Origin: Candidatus Poribacteria bacterium
GTDB taxonomy: Bacteria > Poribacteria > WGA-4E > WGA-3G
Direction: 5' to 3'
Length of the DNA: 8,728 nt
NCBI GenBank assembly: GCA_009845505.1
Contig: VXZL01000464.1
Span: forward strand, 1-8,728
The notes below the pieces were generated by a model, which was not told the DNA's origin, ran no database searches, and was given only the letters and a program-made list of their open reading frames with translations. This document shows, one piece after another, positions 1-6,005 of this stretch (the first letter of the stretch is position 1; the number at the start of each line of letters is the position of its first letter). The position numbers were made by a program, and so were the translations under genes.

Positions 1-17
1 AAAAACTTGGATAAAAT

Positions 18-221
18 TTGCTAAATTGTGGTCTGAATAAACGGTGGCACTTCATCGGAGACCTTGTCGGTATCCGTGATATAGTCTCTTTTCACGGTGA
101 TACGCTTGAAGAGATTCGGGTTGCCTTTGAAGAATCCGTTGATGATTATCTTTTAACGTGTCAAGAATTCAACCGCTCCCCGCAGAAACCGGTTAATGCA
201 AAAGAGGCAGTAGCAGGCTGA
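18..221 (+). CDS. HicB-like antitoxin domain remnant, start uncertain
   Basis: A 67-residue reading frame. Its middle part matches the HicB-family antitoxin core: a [12 protein letters not shown] strand, then G-D-T-L-E-E-I, then an [11 protein letters not shown] helix and a P-Q-K-P turn. HicB proteins normally begin with a short Y-K-G-Y-x-G-x-V-E-Y segment and often end in a ribbon-helix-helix DNA-binding part. Both are absent here: an in-frame stop at 12-14 precedes the TTG at 18, and the frame ends soon after the P-Q-K-P turn. No ATG start and no convincing ribosome binding site are visible. No hicA toxin can be seen in the 17 bases upstream, which are all that is available. Either the protein is a very short antitoxin-like form or, more likely, a decayed gene whose 5' end was lost by a frameshift. 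The family call rests on motif memory; activity is unlikely but not excluded. Confidence 0.5.
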   Translation: MLNCGLNKRWHFIGDLVGIRDIVSFHGDTLEEIRVAFEESVDDYLLTCQEFNRSPQKPVNAKEAVAG

Positions 222-227
222 CACAAA

Positions 228-249
228 ACTGGAAAATTGTCTTTCCAGT
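228..249 (+). other. 8-bp perfect hairpin between two genes
   Basis: ACTGGAAA (228-235) is exactly complementary to TTTCCAGT (242-249), with a 6-base loop. It lies just after the stop of the HicB-like frame and 19 bases before the next start codon. No T-run follows, so it is not a typical intrinsic terminator. It could be a weak terminator or a structure in the leader of the downstream mRNA. Confidence 0.4.
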
Positions 250-268
250 AAGCATAAACGGAAAAGCC

Positions 269-2731
269 ATGAAACAGATCAACTGGAAATGGTTTTTAAG
301 AAGCATTCTCCTTCTCAATATAGTATTGATGGCAAGTGCCGATGAAGGGGCACTCAAGAACCCAGACGGTTCATGGAAGTGGACAAATCGACTCGTCCAT
401 GAAACCAGTCCGTATCTGCTTCTCCATGCCCATAATCCTGTAGATTGGTACCCGTGGGATGATGAGGCATTGGAACGCGCGAAGAGCGAGAACAAACTTA
501 TTTTTCTCTCTGTCGGCTATTCCACGTGCTACTGGTGCCACGTCATGGAGCGGGAGGTTTTCTCGAACCCCGAAATCGCTGAGATGATGAATAAAGACTT
601 CATCAATATCAAAATTGATCGGGAAGAACGTCCAGATCTCGATGAAATCTATATGACAGCCACTCAGCTCCTAACGCAACGCGGCGGATGGCCCAACTCT
701 GTTTTCCTCACCCCTGATTTGAAACCGTTTTATGCAGGCACCTATTTCCCGCCAACAGATATGCCGGGTAGACCGGGATTCCCAACTATCCTTGACGCGG
801 TTCATGAAGCATGGGTTACGCGAGAAGACGAGGTCATCGCATCCGCCAACCAGATTTCAGAAACGATTGCGATGGCGACGAGTAGGGTCTTCACTTCACT
901 GACTGCCAAACCGCTGAGTCGATCTCTCATCACCGGGGCACTGAATTATCTCCAAACCAACTACAGTCGCACCTACGGTGGCTTTGGCACTGCGCCGAAA
1001 TTCCCGAATCCTGCGAATCTTGAACTCTTATTAAGTGAATATCAAAGAGGGTCGGGGTTACAAACCCCTCCTACAGGAGATGGTTCGTATCAAAGAGGGT
1101 CGGGGTTACAAACCCCTCCTACAGGAGATGGTTCGTATCAAAGAGGGTCGGGGTTACAAACCCCTCCTACAAGAGATGGTTCGTATCAGAGAGAATCGAG
1201 GGAAACCCCTTCCACGGAAAGTGAATCGTTGTTGAACATGGCGACGCACACGCTGGATATGATGGCTTACGGTGGAATGTATGACCAAATTGGCGGCGGT
1301 TTTCACCGGTATTCCGTGGACGCGAAGTGGCTTGTCCCACACTTTGAGAAGATGCTTTACGACAACGCACAATTGGCGAAAATCTATCTCCGCGCCTATC
1401 AACTCACACAAGAACCGCGCTATCGACGCGTTGCTGAGGAGATTTTCGGTTTCGTTTTCCGAGAGATGACTGCACCTGAAGGTGGGTTCTATTCAGCATT
1501 GGACGCTGAGACGGATGCTGAAGAGGGGAAGTATTACGTCTGGACTGCGGATGAGATTCAGAAGGTTCTCGGTAAGAAAGCGGCGGAACGTTTTGCCACG
1601 GTTTACGGTGTGGATAAGGGTCCTAATTTTGAAGGGAAGAACGTTCTCTACGTTCCTGAAGGACCGGCTGCTGAGGCGGATCTGAAGTCGGTAGCATCTG
1701 CGCGAGAGGAACTCTTGGTGGCACGCGCGAAACGGGAATATCCGTTGTTGGATACAAAGATTATTGTCAACTGGAACGGTTTGATGATAGATGTCCTCGC
1801 TTACGGTTACGAGGTGCTTGGTGAAGAACGCTATCTCGCTGCTGCCACAAAAGCCGCACTGTTTATTCTTGATACGCTGAGAAAGCCTGACGGAGAATTG
1901 TGGCATACCTATACCGCTGGTGTTACAAAGCAGGATGCGTATCTTGATGACTATGCCTTTTTTGTTAAAGGTCTGATCGCACTGCATCGGGCTACGGGTG
2001 AGGAGCAGTGGTTTAACGCAGCCAAAACACTCACGGATACGATGATTCCACTGTTTTGGGATGGTAAAAATGGAGGTTTCTATTACACGAAAGCAGATGC
2101 GAAACACCTGATTGTGCGAACCAAAAAGCCCTTTGACTCCGCGATTCCGTCTGGCAATGCTGTCGCTGTCGAAAATCTTTTGGTGTTCGGGACGGATTAT
2201 CAGAACTATGCTGAAAGAACGTTGCGGACCTTTGCTGAGTCTATATCGCAGGCACCCTCGTCTTTCATGTATATGCTTTTTGCACTTAATCACTATTTAA
2301 TGTTAGAAGAAGGGACTGATTCCGAAACGCTATCGCTTGTGACTACAGCTGCTGAAGTTAAAACAGAGAAAGGTAGAATATTCAACGTTGCGCTTCACCT
2401 CAAAATCACTGCAGGTTGGCATGTTAACGCGAATCCGACAGGTCAAGAAAACTTAATTCCGACGACCCTTGCAGTGGATACGGATGCACCGGTGGAGATT
2501 GTTGAGGTGGCGTATCCCAAAGGTAGATCTGCGCGCTTTGAATTTAGTGATGAGTCTTTGAACGTTTACGAAGGAAGTCTTACAATCCCACTTCAGGTAA
2601 AACAAAAACCGAGAACACTCCTTGACAGAACCGTGCCAATCATACTGAAACTCACCTACCAACCTTGTAACGAGACGGAGTGTTTGTTGCCGCAGACGTT
2701 AGAGGTTCCGCTAAAGTTATCTAATAGATAA
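269..2731 (+). CDS. Exported thioredoxin-like DUF255 (YyaL/SSP411) protein fused to a DsbD-alpha-like domain
   Basis: An 820-residue protein. Residues 1-24 look like a signal peptide: K and R near the start, hydrophobic stretch 10-21, then A-S-A. Residues about 40-205 are the thioredoxin-like DUF255 domain, with [17 protein letters not shown] and the redox pair C87-Y-W-C90 followed by H-V-M. Residues about 220-680 form the helical (alpha/alpha)6-barrel part, with signatures [23 protein letters not shown] and N-W-N-G-L-M. Residues about 688-817 resemble the periplasmic DsbD N-terminal domain ([14 protein letters not shown], then Y-Q-P-C800-N-E-T-E-C805). Family members are usually about 600-700 residues and lack this tail, so it looks like a fusion. 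Residues 258-320 are a repeat insertion (separate entry). The family's exact reaction is unsettled; a periplasmic thiol redox or folding role is inferred. The start is the only ATG giving a signal peptide; its ribosome binding site is weak. Confidence 0.9.
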   Translation: MKQINWKWFLRSILLLNIVLMASADEGALKNPDGSWKWTNRLVHETSPYLLLHAHNPVDWYPWDDEALERAKSENKLIFLSVGYSTCYWCHVMEREVFSNPEIAEMMNKDFINIKIDREERPDLDEIYMTATQLLTQRGGWPNSVFLTPDLKPFYAGTYFPPTDMPGRPGFPTILDAVHEAWVTREDEVIASANQISETIAMATSRVFTSLTAKPLSRSLITGALNYLQTNYSRTYGGFGTAPKFPNPANLELLLSEYQRGSGLQTPPTGDGSYQRGSGLQTPPTGDGSYQRGSGLQTPPTRDGSYQRESRETPSTESESLLNMATHTLDMMAYGGMYDQIGGGFHRYSVDAKWLVPHFEKMLYDNAQLAKIYLRAYQLTQEPRYRRVAEEIFGFVFREMTAPEGGFYSALDAETDAEEGKYYVWTADEIQKVLGKKAAERFATVYGVDKGPNFEGKNVLYVPEGPAAEADLKSVASAREELLVARAKREYPLLDTKIIVNWNGLMIDVLAYGYEVLGEERYLAAATKAALFILDTLRKPDGELWHTYTAGVTKQDAYLDDYAFFVKGLIALHRATGEEQWFNAAKTLTDTMIPLFWDGKNGGFYYTKADAKHLIVRTKKPFDSAIPSGNAVAVENLLVFGTDYQNYAERTLRTFAESISQAPSSFMYMLFALNHYLMLEEGTDSETLSLVTTAAEVKTEKGRIFNVALHLKITAGWHVNANPTGQENLIPTTLAVDTDAPVEIVEVAYPKGRSARFEFSDESLNVYEGSLTIPLQVKQKPRTLLDRTVPIILKLTYQPCNETECLLPQTLEVPLKLSNR
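1040..1228 (+). repeat. 48-bp tandem palindromic repeat inside the coding sequence (3 copies plus 1 diverged)
   Basis: Copies lie at 1040-1087, 1088-1135 and 1136-1183. The first two are identical, and the third differs by one base (G to A, near 1172). A strongly diverged 45-bp fourth copy follows at 1184-1228. Each full unit carries the palindrome GGGGTTACAAACCCC (6-bp stem, 3-base loop; 1054-1068, 1102-1116, 1150-1164), followed by TCCTACAGGA. Units are a multiple of three and start on a codon boundary, so each adds 16 residues ([16 protein letters not shown]) without breaking the frame. The insertion falls between two barrel helices, where relatives of the protein have only a short Y-Q-R-T-G turn, so it probably forms a surface loop. 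The near identity of the copies suggests recent expansion. Confidence 0.93.
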
Positions 2732-2736
2732 AAAAT

Positions 2737-2764
2737 TTGACACACGCGTTTTTTTAGGTATAAT
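2737..2764 (+). promoter_or_regulatory. Consensus sigma70-type promoter for the LamG-domain gene
   Basis: TTGACA at 2737-2742 and TATAAT at 2759-2764, with a 16-base spacer that includes a run of T. Both hexamers match the consensus exactly. The expected transcription start is about 2771, only about 11-23 bases before the two candidate start codons at 2782 and 2794. The promoter begins 5 bases after the stop of the preceding gene, so the LamG gene can be transcribed independently. Confidence 0.8.
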
Positions 2765-2781
2765 AGAACAAACTTAACGCA

Positions 2782-3624
2782 ATGAGACCTACAATGAAAA
2801 TTGTTATCTCGATTTACACCACAATTTTTTTCTTAGCGATGACAAGTGTTATCGCATTTGCCAATATCGTTCCAGACCCGGTGCTCTATCTCAATGCTGC
2901 TGACAATCCTGCCCATCCAGATGCTTGGGAGAACCTCGGTACCGAAGGCGGGGAGTTGCTTCCTGCAGATAACGCGCCAGAACTCGAAGAAGGGACGATT
3001 AAAATTCCGGCACTCGGTATCGACCAGCCGAACGTGAAATATTACACAGCCAAGGAGTCGCATTCAACCTTTGGCGGACCACCACAGAAAAATACACCGC
3101 TGTTTTTTGAGGACTGGACGTTGGAATTCCTCTGTAGGCGTAATGGGGATTTCTTTGTGGAAGAGCACCACTTCGCCGGTTTCCAGAACAGTCCAAGAGA
3201 AGGCAAACAGGGAATTCGGCTTTGGATAGTCGGTGGTCAGAATTTGGATGCCTCTATCCACGCCAAGGGTGCTAAGCAGGGGGTTCAACCGCTTAATCTC
3301 GTGCTTAATCAAGGTGAATGGACGTGGATAGCCGTTGTCGGAACGAGCGGGGACTCAATCGTGGCGTATCAAGACGGCAAAGAGGTCAGCAAACAAGCCG
3401 GTTTTGAGTTTGATAAAGGGTTACCGATAAATGACATCTCGATCGGTGCTAATTCTTTCGATGAACGTCGTCGGACTTTCAACGGTTCGTTTGCGATTGT
3501 TCGAGCGTATGATAAAGCACTCACAGAAGCGGAGATTAATCAAAACATCTCTGGCACCTTTGCTGTCGATCCCGCAGACAAACTCTCAACGACTTGGGCG
3601 AGCGTAAAGGACGGTTATCGATAG
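2782..3624 (+). CDS. Secreted LamG / concanavalin A-like domain protein
   Basis: A 280-residue protein, or 276 if the second ATG at 2794 is used. The later start gives a cleaner signal peptide (M-K-I-V-I-S then a hydrophobic core, cleavage probable after A-F-A at about residue 27). Neither start has a clear Shine-Dalgarno sequence. The mature part reads as one LamG-type beta-sandwich (Laminin_G_3 group). It contains W-T-L-E-F-L at 112-117, the G-E-W-T-W-I-A-V-V strand at 178-186, A-Y-Q-D-G-K-E-V at 195-202, N-D-I-S-I-G-A-N at 217-224 and the closing G-S-F-A-I-V-R-A-Y-D-K-A-L-T-E-A-E-I at 235-252. Such domains typically bind carbohydrates or other ligands at the surface or periplasm; the ligand is not predictable. 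No enzyme domain is attached. A strong own promoter lies directly upstream, and a palindromic element follows the stop. Confidence 0.8.
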   Translation: MRPTMKIVISIYTTIFFLAMTSVIAFANIVPDPVLYLNAADNPAHPDAWENLGTEGGELLPADNAPELEEGTIKIPALGIDQPNVKYYTAKESHSTFGGPPQKNTPLFFEDWTLEFLCRRNGDFFVEEHHFAGFQNSPREGKQGIRLWIVGGQNLDASIHAKGAKQGVQPLNLVLNQGEWTWIAVVGTSGDSIVAYQDGKEVSKQAGFEFDKGLPINDISIGANSFDERRRTFNGSFAIVRAYDKALTEAEINQNISGTFAVDPADKLSTTWASVKDGYR

Positions 3625-3627
3625 TCT

Positions 3628-3742
3628 GTAGGGGCGAGGAATGTAATAAGAAGGAATGGAAATGTAATACAGGGACCGGATTTAGTCTATTCCCAGACTA
3701 AATCCGGTCTATTTAAAGACCAAATCCCCTCGTCCCTATTAC
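3628..3742. repeat. Palindromic intergenic element with imperfect terminal inverted repeats
   Basis: The element starts with GTAGGGGCGAGG (3628-3639) and ends with CCTCGTCCCTATTAC (3728-3742). The end arm is an imperfect inverted copy of the start: the reverse complement has two extra bases and one substitution. A second possible left arm, GTAATACAGGGAC (3664-3676), pairs with GTCCCTATTAC (3732-3742) if a 2-base bulge is allowed. Inside are a 9-bp direct repeat AATGTAATA (3640-3648 and 3661-3669) and a perfect 15-bp hairpin (separate entry). There is no coding capacity. The right end covers the stop codon of the minus-strand aminotransferase (3739-3741). It resembles a MITE- or REP-like non-autonomous repeat; whether it recurs in the genome is unseen. 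Confidence 0.65.
3674..3709. terminator. Perfect 15-bp hairpin between convergent genes, possible bidirectional terminator
   Basis: GACCGGATTTAGTCT (3674-3688) is exactly complementary to AGACTAAATCCGGTC (3695-3709), with a 6-base loop ATTCCC. It sits between the 3' ends of the LamG gene (stop at 3624) and the aminotransferase (stop at 3739), where a shared terminator would be expected. Neither side has a proper U-tract after the stem, so a factor-independent terminator is only a possibility. It may instead be the core of the surrounding repeat element. Confidence 0.5.
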
Positions 3743-4932
3743 AGTTCATCAACATGCGTCCGAATCTTCTGAAACGCATCTAAAATAGACTGCATATCGT
3801 CAGTATCCCCCAGAAACATAGCGTGTGTGAAACTACAGACCTCTTCCCGATAGACCTGCTCTGCATTCGGACAGTTGAGCGTGCTGTAATCAATCGCTTG
3901 TTCCCCGAGGTATTTGCGGGGTAGACCGAGTTGGTCGAACAGTTCTGGGTTCCCGAACGGACCTTCGTTATAGATAGGTTCGCCGTGCGCACCAACCCCA
4001 CATGAAACGCCTTCCGCTCGGAGTGCCTCCAGAAACCGATTGCGTGAGATACCACCGAACTCCTCAGATACGAATCGGAAGTCCCAATAATAGAAACACC
4101 ATCGCGTGACGCGTGCGTCGCGCGGAATCGGATGAACCCCGTCTATCGCCTCCATACCTTTGGAAAGATAGGCTATGTTGCGTTCGCGCGTCTCTATCTG
4201 TTCTTCAAACCGCTCCAATTGACTCAGTAAGAGTGTGGCTTGGAAGTTGTTCATCCGCATGTTCAGCTGCGCGAAGCGTCCCGCGCTTTCTGCAAGAGAT
4301 TCGTCATTTGTCAGCACCATTCCACCTTCACCACAGGTGAGTGTCTTTCCCATCTGGAAGCTGAACGCACCGAGGTGTCCGATGGAACCCATCCCTTTTC
4401 CACGCCACTGTGAACCGTGTGCATGTGCGCAGTCCTCAATCACTTTGAGGTTGTGCCTATCAGCAATTTCCATAATCGCGTCCATGTCGGCGGGATAGCC
4501 GCCGTTATGCACCGGAATAATTGCCCGTGTTCGCGGGGTGATCGCTTTTTCAATAGCGTCAGGTGCGATGTTGTATGTGAGCGGATCAATGTCAACAATC
4601 ACCGGCACGGCATTGACGCAGACAGCCGATGTTCCGGTTGCCACAAATGTGAGTGCCGGAACGATAACTTCATCGCCCGCACTAACGCCTGCAGCCTTTA
4701 GGGCGCATTGTAACGCCACAGTCCCGTTTGCGAGTGGAATCCCGTATTTTGCATCCTGAAACGCCGCGAACTTCTCACCGACTTCATCAACTTTCTCGCG
4801 TCGGTTCCACGCACCGCTCCGCAAGGTTTCCAATAGTGCGTTCTCTTCGGTTTCATCAAAAATGGGCCAGCTCTTCCCCAAACTCCCTTTTACAACAGGT
4901 TCACCTCCGTTGATTGCTAACTTGGTTTCCAT
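3739..4932 (-). CDS. DegT/DnrJ/EryC1/StrS-family PLP aminotransferase
   Basis: A 397-residue protein beginning M-E-T-K-L-A-I-N-G-G-E-P. The family transfers an amino group (usually from glutamate or glutamine) to a keto-sugar or keto-cyclitol, in the cytoplasm. Visible family features are A-N-G-T-V-A-L (68-74), P-A-L-T-F-V-A-T (92-99), the PLP-binding V-I-E-D167-C-A-H-A-H-G and the Schiff-base lysine K196 in S-F-Q-M-G-K-T-L-T-C-G-E-G-G. The S-F-Q...G-E-G-G form is typical of the scyllo-inosose / AHBA-synthase-like branch. A longer frame opens at a GTG at 4986, but that codon lies in the spacer of the promoter at 4977-5005. The ATG at 4932 is preceded by a G-rich Shine-Dalgarno-like sequence (4940-4945) and starts the family's usual N-terminus. 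Between L-A-E (215) and R-M (226) about 16 residues usual for the family are missing (see findings). The substrate is unknown, and no sugar-biosynthesis neighbours are in the window. Confidence 0.88.
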   Translation of the reverse strand: METKLAINGGEPVVKGSLGKSWPIFDETEENALLETLRSGAWNRREKVDEVGEKFAAFQDAKYGIPLANGTVALQCALKAAGVSAGDEVIVPALTFVATGTSAVCVNAVPVIVDIDPLTYNIAPDAIEKAITPRTRAIIPVHNGGYPADMDAIMEIADRHNLKVIEDCAHAHGSQWRGKGMGSIGHLGAFSFQMGKTLTCGEGGMVLTNDESLAESAGRFAQLNMRMNNFQATLLLSQLERFEEQIETRERNIAYLSKGMEAIDGVHPIPRDARVTRWCFYYWDFRFVSEEFGGISRNRFLEALRAEGVSCGVGAHGEPIYNEGPFGNPELFDQLGLPRKYLGEQAIDYSTLNCPNAEQVYREEVCSFTHAMFLGDTDDMQSILDAFQKIRTHVDEL

Positions 4933-4976
4933 GTTTCTGTCCCCCGACTTATGCGTTGGTGTTATGGGTAGTTTGG

Positions 4977-5005
4977 ATTTTAACACCTCATTCCTTTTTT
5001 GTCAA
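4977..5005 (-). promoter_or_regulatory. Promoter of the aminotransferase gene
   Basis: On the minus strand TTGACA (5005-5000) is followed after exactly 17 bases by TAAAAT (4982-4977), one mismatch from consensus. Transcription would start near 4970, giving a leader of about 38 bases before the ATG at 4932. It lies in the 158-base gap between that ATG and the divergent P1-type hydrolase gene. Confidence 0.7.
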
Positions 5006-5028
5006 TTTGATATGAGCATGCTTTCTTC

Positions 5029-5057
5029 TTGTAGATTTGCTCAGAATCGGTTATAGT
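5029..5057 (+). promoter_or_regulatory. Candidate promoter of the P1-family hydrolase gene
   Basis: TATAGT (5052-5057) is a good -10 box (5 of 6). The matching -35 position, 17 bases upstream, holds TTGTAG (5029-5034; 3 of 6). The start codon is 33 bases downstream. An alternative -35, TTGATA (5007-5012), is better but lacks a good -10 at the right distance. This is a weak prediction. Confidence 0.35.
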
Positions 5058-5090
5058 TGTTTTCAGAAACCTTAATTCACTTCGGAAGCT

Positions 5091-6005
5091 ATGCAATCAA
5101 CGAACCAAACCCTCACTGCGATTGAAGGCATTACGGTCGGTCATGTCACGAATACAACTGCTCGGACGGGTTGCACCGTTATCCTCTGCCCAGCAGGTGC
5201 AACAGCAGGTGTTGATGTGCGGGGTGCTGCACCCGGCACACGCGAAACAGAAGCACTGCGTTCCGGACGCTTAGTTCAAAAAGCATACGCGGTGTTACTC
5301 ACAGGCGGAAGTGCTTTTGGCTTAGATGCTGCGGGTGGTGTTGTCCAGTATCTTGAGGAACAAAACGTTGGGTTCCCCGCAGGTTCCGTTCGTGTGCCGA
5401 TTGTTCCGGCTGCCGTTATTTTCGACTTGAGTGTTGGTGATGCGGAAGTCCGTCCTGATCGAGCAATGGGGTATCAGGCGTGCTTGAATGCTACCGATGC
5501 ACCTGTGGCGATGGGTGCTATTGGGGCAGGCACGGGTGCAACGGTCGGCAAGGCTCCGGGGGTTACGTCTTCTCCGGGGGGTGTGGGTTCGGCGTGTGTC
5601 CGTCTTGATTCCGGGTTGATTGTCGCTGCGATTGCAGTTGTCAACGCACTTGGGAATGTTGTGGATCCGACAACAGGAGAAATCCTCGCAGGCGGGACGG
5701 AAAACGGCAATTTCGTGGACATCACTGAACGGCTGTTAGCTGCGAATAATATAGTTCGAGGAACAAACACGACTATTGGCGTTGTGGCGACGAATGCGAC
5801 GCTTACCCCCGCGGAAGTGAATCGGGTTGCAGAGATGGCGCACGATGGCATGGCGCGTGCGATTCGTCCAGCGCATACGATGTTTGATGGCGACACACTT
5901 TTTGCCCTCGCCACGGGATCGCACACTGGGAGCAGCGTGAATACTGTCGGCATTTTGGCTGCGGAAGTCGTCGCAGGGGCGATTGTTAACGCCGTGACTG
6001 CCTAA
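5091..6005 (+). CDS. P1/S58-family self-processing hydrolase (DmpA/NylC-like)
   Basis: A 304-residue protein of the N-terminal-nucleophile P1 family, which includes the aminopeptidase DmpA, beta-peptidyl aminopeptidase BapA and the nylon-oligomer hydrolase NylC. Conserved blocks are I-T-V-G-H-V (14-19), G-C-T-V-I-L (27-32), G-A-A-P-G-T-R-E-T (45-53), L-L-T-G-G-S-A-F-G-L-D-A (69-80) and V-V-N-A-L-G-N-V-V-D-P (183-193). T-N-T-T-I-G-V-V-A-T-N-A (225-236) and H-T-M-F-D-G-D-T-L-F-A-L-A-T-G (262-276) follow. These proteins are made as one chain and cut themselves, exposing a nucleophile. In NylC this occurs at an Asn-Thr bond; by motif the equivalent here is Asn226/Thr227, giving chains of about 226 and 78 residues. 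No signal peptide is seen, so it is probably cytoplasmic. A weak GGAAG precedes the ATG closely. It is the only gene on its strand here and ends by overlapping the next gene tail to tail. The substrate (peptide, beta-peptide, amide) cannot be told. Confidence 0.88.
   Translation: MQSTNQTLTAIEGITVGHVTNTTARTGCTVILCPAGATAGVDVRGAAPGTRETEALRSGRLVQKAYAVLLTGGSAFGLDAAGGVVQYLEEQNVGFPAGSVRVPIVPAAVIFDLSVGDAEVRPDRAMGYQACLNATDAPVAMGAIGAGTGATVGKAPGVTSSPGGVGSACVRLDSGLIVAAIAVVNALGNVVDPTTGEILAGGTENGNFVDITERLLAANNIVRGTNTTIGVVATNATLTPAEVNRVAEMAHDGMARAIRPAHTMFDGDTLFALATGSHTGSSVNTVGILAAEVVAGAIVNAVTA

Noticed and set aside
1040..1228. CRISPR-like array
   Set aside because: The 48-bp units are directly adjacent with no unique spacers, lie in frame in a protein gene, and have no cas genes nearby.
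1493..2293. 266-codon open frame on the minus strand
   Set aside because: It lies wholly opposite the conserved DUF255 gene, and its translation shows no recognisable domain. It is best read as a shadow of that gene.
3628..3742. Insertion sequence
   Set aside because: It has no transposase reading frame, is only about 115 bp long and has imperfect ends. It is better described as a non-autonomous palindromic repeat.
4933..4986. N-terminal extension of the aminotransferase from a GTG at 4986
   Set aside because: That codon lies between the -35 and -10 boxes of the predicted promoter, and the extra residues do not match the family. The ATG at 4932 has a better ribosome binding site.
5474..5953. 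159-codon open frame on the minus strand
   Set aside because: It is antisense to the conserved P1-family hydrolase, rich in Ala/Pro/Thr/Val as expected from the complement of that gene, with no known motif.
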